64,000 nucleotides of DNA. Source: Azolla caroliniana (taxonomy: Eukaryota; Polypodiophyta). Positions 40,924 through 52,110 of this stretch are shown here, one piece after another. The stretch is taken from positions 17,918,001 through 17,982,000 of the forward strand of contig JBHGNT010000007.1 of assembly GCA_043228905.1 (NCBI GenBank), read 5' to 3'. The notes under the pieces are model-generated. The model saw only the letters and a program-made list of their open reading frames with translations, was not told the DNA's origin and ran no database searches. A program made the position numbers and the translations under genes. The stretch's first letter is position 1. Every line of letters starts with the position of its first letter.

Positions 40924-41347
40924 CCCTGACTAGATCTAGTAGTTGGTAGTATCGTGGGTCTAACCCTTTCATGTCGTTGTACGACCATGCAAAGACATCC
41001 TTATATTCTGTGAGTAGACCGGCCAATGCCGAGCGTTCCTCGAGAGCTAGCTCCTTTGCGATTCTTAGTGTTCTCAGATCCGTGGTGGTACCGAGATTAA
41101 TCTCTTCTAGTGTTGACGCCTTCACTCGTTGAGATATGGCTAGTTCACGTTCGAGCGCTTCGCGTGCATGACATAATTCTTCAATTGATTTTGGATCGGG
41201 TTCTCCGTCTATATCTCGCTCTTCGCCCACCAGCTCAGAAACAAAAGGGTTGATGGTTGTTACGATGTCGATATCGAACAACGGAACAATCCTCGGGTGA
41301 TCCTCCAGAAAGTGGTCAACCTCATCATCGACTAGTCCATCGAGCAT
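40913..41347 (-). CDS. Gypsy-4 segment just upstream of the missing RT
   Basis: A 144-codon frame. Near its end it has LLTEYKDVFAWSYNDMKGLDPRYYQ, the stretch that in plant Gypsy pol stands immediately before the RT fingers. There the similarity stops: the next residues (LLDLVRVEP) do not continue into RT, and the DNA passes into a different ORF. The remaining N-terminal part is Glu-rich and probably a linker. Confidence 0.65.
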   Translation of the reverse strand: MLDGLVDDEVDHFLEDHPRIVPLFDIDIVTTINPFVSELVGEERDIDGEPDPKSIEELCHAREALERELAISQRVKASTLEEINLGTTTDLRTLRIAKELALEERSALAGLLTEYKDVFAWSYNDMKGLDPRYYQLLDLVRVEP

Positions 41348-41444
41348 GTAACACCTTCCGCATACAAGGGAGTGGTGTCATGTGGGGTGTGGATTTGCTC
41401 CTCCGTGGCGACATGTACCTTGGTTTTCCCGCGTTGGAACAATA

Positions 41445-43860
41445 TCATATTGTGCTGCCAGTGTTGCTTAATATTGGTCGTGCGTAACCAGGACGACTAA
41501 GCAACATTGGGTAGGTGCCAGGAGTATCCAGTCGTAACACCACTATCGAAATTGTGAATGTGTGGCCCCCGAGGATGAAATCGAGGTATTGGATTAAGCC
41601 CATCGAACGACCGGAACGTGTATCCGCCATGCGTAACCAAAATGGGCACGGTTCCCATTGGGTAATGTCGAGAACACGACATGTGGCCCTTCTAATGACA
41701 TTGACACCTGAGCCACCATCGATAATGCAACTGTGTACCTCCTGCCCTTTGATGTTGAGCTTCACGGCGGGGTTTTGGGAGTCCATTGGTGGTGGTCCAG
41801 CACTCAACTCGGCAAGGTGCATGGGCACGACCGCCAAATCTTTTCTGGTGGTCAAGGAAACCACTATGTCCTTGAACCGTGGAAGTAAATGAAGAAGCTT
41901 ATTTAGGGGCATTGATATCTAGCAGCTGGTAAGTGCTTGCCAAGTTGGATCGTCGTCAGTGAATCGGTGGGGCGTGAGGAAGTCGACGCACCGATAGTGA
42001 TGTCCTTCATCTCAATATTCATGTGGTCGACGTTTGCGTTATTAGCTTTCTTGATCCAGTCCTTCAAGGCTTGCCAGACTTCGTCTTGGACTTCCCATTG
42101 CGTGTTTTGTGCCTTGCTTCTTGTTGTGACCTGTTGGACCTCGGTCGTAATGATATTTATTGCGGGTCCTTTGCCACAATCATTGACTAGATACTACATG
42201 GCATAATGCCCTAGTTGATTACAGTTAAAACACGTGACTGGCGCTGAGTTGCTCGATTTCCCTTGCTTGAATTCAGTTGTTTGATACGATCAAGGGTTTT
42301 CTTCTATGGACGGCACGGCATACAACTATGCTCAGTGGGAGTCATCCTAGGGTTCAGTGTGGGAAGGCGGTCGATGATGATCTAGACGTGGTGGGTCCTG
42401 ACGTCGATTATTCGAGGGTTGTCGATTATTTCCCGATTGTCAATGACCTCGATTATGTTGGGGAGGCCGTCGATCGTGCCTTTGGTATGAACGATGTCTC
42501 TATTCGTAATCGTCGTCCCAATCGTAGTCGTAACGATAGTAGTCATCTACTAGTCGATAGTGGTCCTCTTTAGACCGGTATTGGTCGTCCTCAATTCGAG
42601 ACCTAACATCTGGCCAGTAATGCTCCTCCTCGGGCCGGTACCGATTGTCATGCCGATAGTGATCTTCCGCAGGTTGATGTCAATCTTCACATCGATGATG
42701 ATCCTCGTACCATGGTCACTTGTCTTTCCGATTCCTAGGTGGCAGACGATCACGATCATCCTGTCAAGGGCGATCATGGCGAGGCTCGATTTGGCATACC
42801 GGAGTGGCGGTTGTGCGGTTGAGCGGTTGAGCATATTATATTCACACTGTTCTACCACATGTGCCCAGGAGTGGTAGATCGGGCAATGTGGTCGAAGAGC
42901 GCAATCTACGGCCAAGTGGCCGAAATTCGAGCATGTCGTGCATTGGGTTTCTTCAAGTGTTGGCAAGGTGCTTTGGAGGGAACCCATAGAAAAAGAGGTA
43001 CTATGCTAAGCTCTATCCACAACGAGGACGTGGGCAACCACTTGCTTGATTGTCTGTTGTGAGAAGTCGGTTAAGGCTAAGGTCGTGCAAAGAGGCTCCC
43101 GTAATCCTGCAAGAAATGTGTCTTTTAGATGATTCGCGGACACATCTTGAGCTAGCTGACGATAGAGATCCTGGATGCGGATCGTAAACTGTGAAACCGT
43201 TTCATGTGGTTCTTGTGCGATAATGTAGAACTGGTGGACCAGTTCTCACTTAGGTATCTCACTATGGAAAAGTTTGAGGAATCAAGTACGAATGTCCTGA
43301 AACATCGCAAATTCCCCGAGATCATGGCAGGAATAACATCGTGTTGTTGGTCCATCGAGGGATAGTGTGAACTCTGTGATTTTCAATGAGTCAGCATCAT
43401 CAATGGTGAGACGCTGCATCGAATGGTTGGCTTGCCTGGTCGACAAAAAAGTTTGGATGTGTGATTCAATGTCGGGGCCATCCGTGTAACGCTTGTACAA
43501 ATATGACATGGTGTTGAAGTCTGGATCTTTGGGTAATGCAAGAAAGGGGTTGTATTCGTCTTGGTTGACTTCGAGGGACTATGAGGAGAAACGAGTTTAC
43601 AGCCTATGTTTGACTACGTGTCTGGTGCCGACGGCGGAGAGTGGTGCGACTCAAATATCTCCAGTGACGATTGTTGCATGAGCATGGAGTCGGAAGTGCC
43701 CTCGGTTGGGTCTGCTTGGCAGGATGGTATCTGAGAACGCGTGATGTGGATGGGCGCCGTAATGGAGACTGGGGTTTCCTCCTACATTGTTTGTTGTGAC
43801 CTCACAACATCCCACTAGGCATGCCAAGATTGTGTTATCTCCCTCTCGGAGAAACACCTT
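41445..43860 (-). pseudogene. Gypsy-4 gag, zinc knuckles and aspartic protease
   Basis: Gag: YLYKRYTDGPDIESHIQTFL near 43500-43440 and ITEFTLSLDGPTTRCYS near 43385-43340, the capsid pattern of plant Gypsy gag. Two CCHC-like knuckles follow near 42940-42850 (CTTCSNFGHLAVDC and a mutated CPIYHSWAHVVEQC). The protease region (41912-41445) has VHSCIIDGGSGVNVI near 41745-41700, with the active-site D followed by GGSG, and LGGHTFTISIVVLRL. Broken by frameshifts between the pieces. No start could be fixed. Confidence 0.72.
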
Positions 43861-44122
43861 CGATTACCTCACTGAGTAATCAGGTCAAGGAATCTGGTTG
43901 CGTAGGGAACTAAGATAGGTCCGAGTAGGGCCGAACCATTACACGATAACCGGTCACAACCGAGTTATACTTTACGGCCTACAGATTAACTTGACAAAGT
44001 AGAAAATAGATTCAAGATGAGATAGATACAAAGATAACCCAAATAGTATTTGTATTAATCGCTGAATAGAAAATGATACAAAAGGTAATGTATGCCGATT
44101 ATATCTTTCAATCACTCGATAT

Positions 44123-44471
44123 TGTGATGGACAAGTATACTAGAGCGGAACGAAGACAAGAATAAGAACTAGGAGAGAGGAAAAAGAACAAGAACTCAAA
44201 ATTATGATTCCATAACTGGTGTCGTTCACCTTTATTAGAATCAAGGTGCACCTGAGTATTTATACAAGAAGGTAGGTCTATGTATGCCCACTAGAAATAG
44301 AGTATGCATGAGGATGCATGCATGCTAGGAATAGAGAATGCATGAGGATGTATGCAAGCTAGGAATAGAGGATGCATGCAAGTTAGTAGCTTAGTGGGTA
44401 GGATTGCCCAATGGAGACTATGAGGTCTTGGGTTTAATCCCTACCTTCCATCGTGCCATATGTCCATGACA
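44123..44471 (-). mobile_element. Solo LTR inside the Gypsy-4 5' LTR
   Basis: 349 bp with near-perfect 11-bp inverted ends, TGTGATGGACA ... TGTCCATGACA. Flanks GATAT (44118-44122) and AATAC (44472-44476) each differ by one base from GATAC, which is what the uninterrupted left LTR has at this place, so they are a decayed 5-bp target duplication. On the minus strand it holds a TATA box (GTATAAATAC, near 44263-44254). Antisense to it near its 5' end lies a tRNA-like stretch (44383-44448: TAGCTTAGTGGGTAGG ... GGGTTTAATCC). CATGCA motifs cluster at 44303-44380. Confidence 0.85.
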
Positions 44472-44715
44472 AATACAATATACATATATGTCTATTTTCC
44501 TTTCGTTGTTTGTCGATTTATATAGCCTCCCCTTTTCTTGGCACGCTTTAACAGCCTCCTCTTGATCCTTGACCTTTATTCATGGTTGCGTGTATTTTTA
44601 TTACCTTCCTCAACTACCAGTACTCAACTAGATCCTCCTTTTCATACTTGACCTTACTTGTCTCCGTTTTAAGATTTGATTCACACCTCGTGCCTATTGT
44701 CCCACGGATAACAAT

Positions 44716-45040
44716 GCAAGCGTCCTAAAATCTTGCATCACCTTGAAAACCTTGCCAAAAGGCCAAAAATTACACATCGAGATTACAGAAGAGGCACAAG
44801 ATATTTTTGATTCATTGCCAAATCGAGATCTAGTCTTGTGGAACACATTGCTTTCAGGATATTCCGAGTTTGGGCCAAATAACAAAGTGCTACATTGTTT
44901 TACACAAATTCAGTTAGATGGTTTATTTCATGATGTTATCACATTGACATGTATAGTGAGAGCTTGTGGTAATTTGAAGTAAATTATTATTGGACAAAAG
45001 ATACATATCCATATCTTATTGATAAAGCAAATAATGTCTA
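44716..45040 (+). pseudogene. PPR-repeat protein fragment
   Basis: VLKSCITLKTLPKGQKLHIEI (frame from about 44724), then a deletion of about one repeat, then AQDIFDSLPNRDLVLWNTLL and VITLTCIVRACGNLK, a TAA, and the continuation IGQKIHIHIL. Typical PLS-class PPR text with an internal deletion and a stop. It begins right at the Gypsy-4 LTR edge, so Gypsy-4 interrupted or abuts it. Confidence 0.75.
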
Positions 45041-45540
45041 TTATTTTGTGTACATGCCAAATAAACATGAAGACTAGTCTTCAACACTTCCTTCGAGCTC
45101 TTCCGCAATAGATCATCGACAATCACTCAACCAGTCTTTGATATTATAATTGCTTTACACTATATGCTTCCTCCTCGAAGATATGTAGGTTGTAAACCAG
45201 TTTTTCATTGACTTGGTAAATTATTGTTCTTCAACACCTGTTACAATTGTTGCATTTGTAGACAACAAATCTACCATGATATGCATGCACTTTGAAATTT
45301 CTTCATCTCCACAACCCCTCAACAATCCGCTTTATTAGAAGAAGCGAATAATCCATCAATAGTCCGGTTTATCACAACTTTCATACTCTCACATTAGGCA
45401 TGTCGGCTTCCGATTTATCATAACCTCACACCATCTTCGACCATCCTTATCCCCACACTATCTTCAGTCATCTTTCGACCCCCACACCACACCATCTTCA
45501 CTCATCCTTATCCCACAAAGAAATTCCATATGTTTCAATC
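45041..45540. other. No gene seen
   Basis: AT-rich, then C/A-rich with short echoes (CACACCATCTTC, CATCCTTATCCC) of the tandem repeat that follows. No coding or RNA signal recognised. Confidence 0.4.
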
Positions 45541-45544
45541 CTAC

Positions 45545-46550
45545 CACCACACCAACATCACTTGTCCTAATGATCAACATAAATCTTCTTCATTCAACAG
45601 CTCAAGCACACCAATCATCTTGCCATCTCACTGATTTCCATCAAACATCCTGTATAGACAACAAAATTTAGTGTAAATAATTTCCTGACCTACTCATGAT
45701 AATCTGCTTCAACCCCCACACCATCTTCACTCATCCTTATCCCTCAAAAGAATTTGCTTCTTAAGTCCACATCAAACATCTCGCCGATTACCACCAAATT
45801 CCTGTACAAATAGCAGCAAAATTATTATAAAATGTTTCCTCATCCCCTCATATATTTGCTTCAGCCCCCACACCATCATCACTCATCCTCTCGTCATGGC
45901 AACATGTTATAAAGACAAATAACTACATGACAACAGCGACAAGTAGATCCTGTTTGCTGCATTTCCTAAGAAACCTAAAATCTTCTTCATTCCGACCACA
46001 TAACTTCTCACCGACCAGCTTGCCATGTCGTTGACTACCACCAACATCCACCACACCAACATCACTCGTCCTAATGATCAACATAAATCTTGTTCATTCA
46101 ACAGCTCAAGCTCGCTAATCATCTTGCCATCTCACCAATTTCCATCAACATCCTTTGTAGACAACAAAAATTTAGTGTAAACAATTTCCTCACCTACTCA
46201 TGATTGATAATATGCTTCAACCCCCCCACCATCTTCAATCATCATTATCCCTCAAAATAATTTGCTTCTTAAGTCCACACCAACCATCTCGCTGATCACC
46301 ACCAAATTCTTGTACAAATAACACCAAAATGAGTATAAAGTGTTTTCTCATCCCCCACACCGTCATCACTCATCCTCTCGTCATGGCAATATGCTTGTAA
46401 AGACAAATAACTACATGACAAAAACAACAAGTAGATCCTGTTTGTTGCAATCCCTAAGAAACCTAAAATCTTCTTCATTCCGTTCACATCAACACCTCAC
46501 CGACCAGCTTGCCATGTCGCTGACTACCACTAACATCCTGTACAGACAAC
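45545..46550. repeat. Two tandem copies of a ~504-bp unit
   Basis: ACCAACATCACTyGTCCTAATGATCAACATAAATCTT occurs at 45551 and 46055, 504 bp apart. The following text (AACAGCTCAAGC, AATTTAGTGTAAA, CTCATCCTCTCGTCATGGCAA, AGACAAATAACTACATGACA, GACCAGCTTGCCATGTCG) repeats in order with scattered differences. Non-coding. Confidence 0.85.
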
Positions 46551-46880
46551 AAAAAGAAAAAAGACGTTTAAAAAGTTCCTCTCCACAACAACATCACTTA
46601 TCCTAACAACAACAACATCGTTTATCCAAACAACAACAACATCGCTCATCTATGTTATGTCATGTTATTTGTACTAAAGACGGTGGCGGTGGCGGGAACA
46701 ACCAACGAGGTGGTATGTAATTCCACTTGACATTTGCGGCTTCATTCAACATAATACGAATTCTCATTCTTTTCTTATTAGTTGTGCGTCCAGAACCCTT
46801 ATAACTATCATAATCACCTTTAACCGTATGTACCAATAAGTCCCAAAAAGACTTTACCTAATCCATGATGTGAATGTTTT
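46551..46880. other. Short AACAACA repeats and LINE 3' sequence
   Basis: Contains three AACAACATCRyTyATCC-type units (46590-46650) and a GGTGGCGGTGGCGG stretch. No gene seen. Confidence 0.4.
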
Positions 46881-48655
46881 CATCATTGTATAGCTTGGAA
46901 CACCTAACTTTCCAAAGAACCCATAAAACCAAAGAAGAGATAAGCTGCCAGACGTAACTCTGGGAGAAAAACTTGATTCCCTGCAAGGAGCTTGAAGTAG
47001 ATTATACTTGTAAACTTCTGACATGTAATGTTTATGAAGAATAATGATGATGATAAAAAGTCATTTGTTGATCCAACCTTCCCCAAAAGACTGCACCCCA
47101 CGTGAAAATCCCCGATCTATACTTACGACCTAGTAGCCTAAGAATTCGAAACCTTTTTTTTTGTGACAACACATTCCCAAAATACATGATGCATTGACTC
47201 ACATACAAAACCACACATAACGCATGACCCATCAATCACAAATCCCCTCAGCAAATCACCTACTGGCAACGCATAATGAATCATCAACCAACGAAAATGT
47301 AATATCTTGTTCATACATTTAGCTGACCAAAAATGTTTCCAAAACATCAGCATATGAGAAGATGAGACATTACCTTCCTCCCAATACTTTTTTCCAGCAA
47401 GTACTGACTCGGTCTGACTCAACATAAAGTTTCTCCCGAACGCCACCAAATATGTGAAGAATGGGAGGACCTTAGTGGAATTATTAGGCATGGACAATTT
47501 CCAACCATAATCCACTAGATCCCATTGCAGATCAGCAAGTCGCCTAGAGTGTGAAACCCAAATATGAGATGAATAGTTAGCAATTAAGGGACTAGGGTCA
47601 ATAAACAATTTTTTATCCAATCTAGCAATTACTCACACTAGTAACTGCTTTGTAGCGGACATAATTGGAGACTCGTCATATACTAATATCAACCTACCAT
47701 TATCCAACACTTCATAAAAATAGAGGCTGCCATTTTGATGATATATCCGAGCTCCTATAAGTATATTAAGTGTTGAGAACATACCATACCAAATCTGAAA
47801 ATGATCGAACTACAAAGTTGGCACTATGACCTGATACACCATGGACAATTGAGATACCATTATGTTTGCCTCTCTTAAGTTAGACAACCTATTCTTTTGT
47901 TCTTGTGATGATGTCTACAAAAACTTTATCCAATCCACAACCGTACGGGCCGGACCATTGTCCATTGCAGCCCAAGATAACCTAGGCCTTAGACCCAAAA
48001 CACATGCGGCTTCATCCGAGGATAATTTTTTGGTGGCAAGAAAACAAGTGCTTGACGAAGACTTTCCCATGCCTGAAATATTCCATTAAAGAAACGTAAT
48101 GATCCAACATTGGACTTGGGTAATGGAAAATCTGCATTAAAAAACCATCTAAGACTATCATTCCATTGACCACCTACTGATGACTTGACCTTATGTAAAT
48201 GCCGAATCCATAACTTTTTCCATAACTCCTCTCCTAGCAATAAACTCCTAACAACATGTTTAAAAAGTAAGGCTTTACTTGATGCATCAGAGAAATTGTC
48301 CACAGCCTTTTGCACTTGTGCCAATTTTAATTGTGAGGCCTGAACATATAAAGTTGCATCATCAACAAACTCGCTATCCACGATAGCATATGACTATGGT
48401 AGTGCTAACCCTTTAATATTTACATATTGAGAATTTGGATGTACAAAAAATGCTTCAAATACTAGTAAAAACAGGAAAGGAGCAAGTGGACATCACTGTC
48501 GTAATGATCTTGAAATCGAACAACAAGACTTAAAGAGGCCGAGAGGATACTATAGAGGTATGAAACTAATAATGCGACGGTGCATATTGTGAACAAGCCC
48601 CGCCCAATATTGGTTTAAAATATTGAGCTTGACAAAACCCACTATGTGGTATAAT
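46880..48655 (-). pseudogene. Second LINE fragment: RT C-terminal half and zinc-binding domain
   Basis: Minus strand from about 48655: IVGFVKLNILNQYWAGLVHN, SISRSLRQ then CPLAPFLFLLVFEAFF (about 48500-48440, with a stop in place of the G of RQGCP), the catalytic region DSEFVDDATLYV (about 48380-48345), then RT-linker text. The zf-RVT domain (47620-47138) has CMNKILHFRWLMIHYALPVG and the CCHC-like CVMCGFVCESMHHVFWEC. Truncated at both ends, with stops. Related to the LINE at 24-27 kb but a different copy. Confidence 0.82.
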
Positions 48656-49790
48656 GTATCGGTCCAATGCTCATATTGTGATTGCCAATACCCTGTGAGT
48701 AAATGTAAGCATATAGTCGGCATTCAGATGAGTATTGAGAGGCACATGCCACATATATGTGGGTCGTTGCCTTTTATAGACCATGTGGCCCATATGCCCA
48801 GTGACCATTTCATAGAAATAGAAGTGGAGACAAACCCTAGTGCATCATATATGGAGGAATGGGAGTCAAAATTACAAATGAGCGAGGTAGTTATTCAATG
48901 TCTCAAGCAAGGGTTACTGTTACGGGCATGACCATATAATATCCCGTGGTGAGAATTTACCGTAGTATTCTATACACGTGGATAAGTGTGAGGGTACGAG
49001 AGTGTAAAGAAGGGGAGGATTACTTTTAAATCCTCGGGATTGAGACAACCCATTAGGCCAAGTGTCAACTTGCCTGGGGGCCTTGGGTATCGCTATAAAT
49101 AAGAGGCCTAGCTACCCTCATTTGATTATCTGGTTGACTACGTCGAGACTCTGTCTTGTGGTGGGTCAACTCTTGTAGCGAGCGCGCCAACACCAGGTAC
49201 GACTCGACGCCATGGCGGTGGTATGGGACGCCGATCGAGGCTCAAGTCCATCTTGATCCCTTCGCTCGGGGGTGGTCAGGTGGATCGGCTCCCTTCTTTC
49301 TCTCTCTCCTCTCTATCTAGATCTATCTATTCATCTATATTCTATCCTTATCTAATGCTTACATTAGTCTATGTCTCTAATAGTTACAATTCCTCGACCA
49401 TGCAAAAGTTTTGGCATGTATGGCGTCCATTTTAGAAACAAGACAAACGGTGGTGTATCACGTTGGTGCATCAAAACCAACCAATGAAGAAGATAGTGGA
49501 TCCATAAGGCAAAAGCAAGCAATTGGTGCAAAGAGAGGAGCATCAGTCGACATTTCACAAGATCTTATTGGCAATTCCCCAAACACTTCCAAAACCCACA
49601 CCCGAAAAATGCAAAGAGGTGCAAGTCAAGCTAGGAGGTGGTTGCCAATATGTCTGACAGAGAAGATTTGATGCTTGCATTATGATGCCTTGACCTTTAG
49701 ATCAAGGGACTCGAATGTTGATTGTTGCAAGAATTGTGGTTGCATCTTGTTGTCATCTCCAGATGAGCCATAAACATGCTTGAGTAGTTT
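48656..49790 (+). pseudogene. SWIM zinc-finger protein remnant, interrupted
   Basis: The plus frame at about 48660-48740 has CSYCDCQYPVSKCKHIVGIQ, a CxC...CxH SWIM zinc finger, and continues to QMSEVVIQCLKQGLLLR (48925). After a 460-bp insertion it resumes with HAKVLACMASILETRQTVVY (about 49400-49460), runs to 49671 and, after frame changes, shows NVDCCKNCGCILLSSPDEP followed by a stop near 49770. SWIM domains occur in MuDR/FAR1-related proteins and some host DNA- or protein-binding factors. I cannot tell whether this was a host gene or a transposase. The upstream part is missing (LINE junction at about 48655). Confidence 0.55.
48936..49395 (+). mobile_element. LTR-like 460-bp insertion in the SWIM remnant
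   Basis: Flanked by GACCAT at 48930-48935 and 49396-49401. Removing the insertion and one copy lets the frame read across. It contains GCTATAAATAAGAGG (TATA, near 49094) and a CT-rich, ATCTATCTAT-rich tail, like a plant LTR, but its ends do not show TG...CA. Confidence 0.5.
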
Positions 49791-50157
49791 TGCAAACCAT
49801 TGCAATTGGGTTTACGAATGAAGTATGTTTAAAGTGGATTTATGTTAAAAGTATGTTTTAAGTTTTATGTTTCGAGTATGTTATAAGTTGATTTATGTTT
49901 TAAGTTTTAAGTTTTAAGATGATTATTTATTGTAAAGACTAAGTTTTAAGTATGGTGAAGTTCGTTGATTTTGGAACTTTTTATGTTGGATTGTGTGACT
50001 GTTTAATCTGTTATTGTAAGTTTTAAGTTTCAAGATTAGACTTATTTGAAGATTTTGGTGGAAATGATACATTTGGTTGGGCAACCTGCAACGGTCAAGG
50101 TTGGGCGACCAAGGACTCAGAATTGGGCAACCTCTGAGAGATTTTTTTCACGTTGTC
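49791..50157. other. AT-rich stretch with TATGTTTTAAGTTTTA-type repeats
   Basis: Irregular repetition of TTTAAGTTT/AAGTATGTT words at 49815-49960, then a few GGGCAACCT / GGGCGACC words (50078-50132). No gene seen. Confidence 0.4.
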
Positions 50158-50935
50158 GTGTTGTTACACGCATGCGTATAGAACGAAGTGGGACCACGGG
50201 GGTCTTGGACCGAGGAATAACCGATCAGGAGTAGGCGCAAGAAAGACAACAGTCGTGCCTCCACACACACACACGCAGATACACAGAAACCGCAACCGAA
50301 TGAAACAACGGGAACGAGACGAATGCGTATATGTATATATATTCTAATGAAAAAGGGGTTACAACCGGCAGGCCGGTGAGCGACAAATCTCCTACGCCTA
50401 CGCACACGCACACAGAGGAGCAAGATGGAGACTCTGCCAGAAGCACTCAGGCGTTCCGCGGAGCAGAGTCGGCCTCTTGAAAACTTGCACTAAGCAAATA
50501 CAGAGGAAGACGAAGGAGAAGAGCTCGGTCCCAGTCCGACAGCACTTCGTCCTCGACTAAAACGATCCCTTTTACGATTCCTCTCCCTCTCTTTTATAGC
50601 CCAAGGAGGGAGGCCGTTACAACTTGTTACATTATCTTTATTCTTTGTCCTTTCGGACAGAGATATGCCTCGACTTCCTACCGATCAAATCCGTGCAACC
50701 TAGGATATTCACATCAGCCGACTTGTACCTAAATATGTATATTACAACAAAACTTGTGCCCGTGTGTAAGGGCCGGTTCGTGCACATCATTCTCCGATTC
50801 CGCCTAGGGACGGTTTTCTCCATGACAACGCGTTCTTTCTTATCCAAATCGGACGATGCAGATCACACGCGCCATGCTTCGAGCGACTTGCACCGTCTTT
50901 GGCCATGATTCCCTCGCCAACCCTATTTATGATTT
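50158..50935 (-). repeat. LTR-like sequence (ends not defined)
   Basis: On the minus strand GGGCTATAAAAGAGAGGG (50606-50589) looks like an LTR promoter, followed by GC-rich transcribed-looking sequence with CA repeats (50262-50285). I find no matching second copy and no clear target duplication, so a decayed solo LTR is only a suggestion. Confidence 0.3.
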
Positions 50936-51213
50936 GGTGTATAATAGACACAAACATACATACATATACATATACACATAGATTGACGTATTTGCATTTG
51001 AGGGGCCTCCTCCACGAATGCAAACAAATATGAATATGATTGGTTGTAAAAGTATTAGTTTTTTTCTTCTTTTTTTGAAAAAAAAAATCGTTTTTTTTCT
51101 CGAATGAACAACAAATTGCATCCTCACCTCCCCCTCCATCCTGTTTGTGATGCCTAAATCCTCACGTCCCCCCTACATCTTGTTCTTGGCTTGAAATTTG
51201 GGGTTTCTATTGA

Positions 51214-51713
51214 AAACCCTAATTTTAGTAAAAACCCTAATTTCGACCACATTTCCTCTTCATGGCCAGCATCCTCGGACTCTCCTGCTACATCCTCTGC
51301 GCGATGGATGTGGTGATGTTCTCAATCTTCACACTTAGGGTTTTGTAGAAACCCTAAATTTGGCTAAAACCCTAATTTATTTAATTATTAGTGAGTTCAT
51401 TAACTTTTTTTAGTGAACTAATCAGTTATTAATTCTTTTTTTTTAGTGAATTAATTAATGTACTTTATATTATGTAAAAGTAATTTTGAGAAACGAATGG
51501 TTTTATAATATTCTTGGGTCATTTTTTGTGAATATCACGAATGGAGAATATCACGAATATCACGAATATCACGTATGTGTCAATCTATACATACACATAC
51601 ATACTGATACTACATTCTCTGTCTCTTTCTCTCCGGAGGCCCCTCCTCCTCTTCCTCCTGTTATGTATACATATATGCTCTTCAAAGCCCTCCCTCACTG
51701 TGGAAAACCCTAA
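51214..51713 (+). promoter_or_regulatory. Telo-box cluster upstream of XPB
   Basis: AAACCCTAA occurs at 51214-51222, 51232-51240, 51349-51357, 51367-51375 and 51705-51713; CTTAGGGTTTTG (51335-51346) is a near match on the other strand. Telo-boxes are common in promoters of plant housekeeping and cell-cycle genes. A 9-bp AATATCACG motif is repeated four times at 51531-51573. The transcription start is not defined. Confidence 0.6.
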
Positions 51714-52110
51714 TTACCTCCCTGATGGTCACGCATTCTCCTGCTCTTTGAAGTCTTCATTCGATCTCGTCTCTAAGATCACGTAGTTATCCCGCCCGCC
51801 TCTGCGATGATTAACATTTCAAGCTACCTGTCTGTATGAAATTGGCGTTCCAAATGTTCCCGTCTGTATAAATTTAGGGTATCAAGTCACGCACCTGTAT
51901 AAATCTAGGGTTTCCGGGGGCAGATGAAATCTTAATATTGTAATCTGTGCAGAAAGAGGGAAGCGTACAATCTGTCTCTCTATATACATAGACAGAGAGA
52001 GATTAATTAGAAAAATAAATAGAAAAAGAAGTAAGCAAAGAAGAAGATCAAATTGCTGCAAAATTGTCGGGAAAAACTCGGAGAATTCGCCAAAAAGAAG
52101 TTGATTAAAG

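Larger units (their letters stand above)
37713..44713 (-). mobile_element. Gypsy-4: LTR element with gag and protease but no RT or integrase
   Basis: Bounded by direct LTRs at 37713-38134 and 43949-44713; the right copy is interrupted by a solo LTR. The LTR reads TGTTATCCGTGGGAC...GTGACCGGT on the minus strand, with TATATAAAT near 37945. Internal order on the minus strand: gag, zinc knuckles, protease, the short segment just before RT, then an unrelated ORF and a long coiled-coil region. I find no RT, RNase H or integrase motif in 5.8 kb. The LTR edges lack a clear CA end and I see no clean target duplication. Confidence 0.72.
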
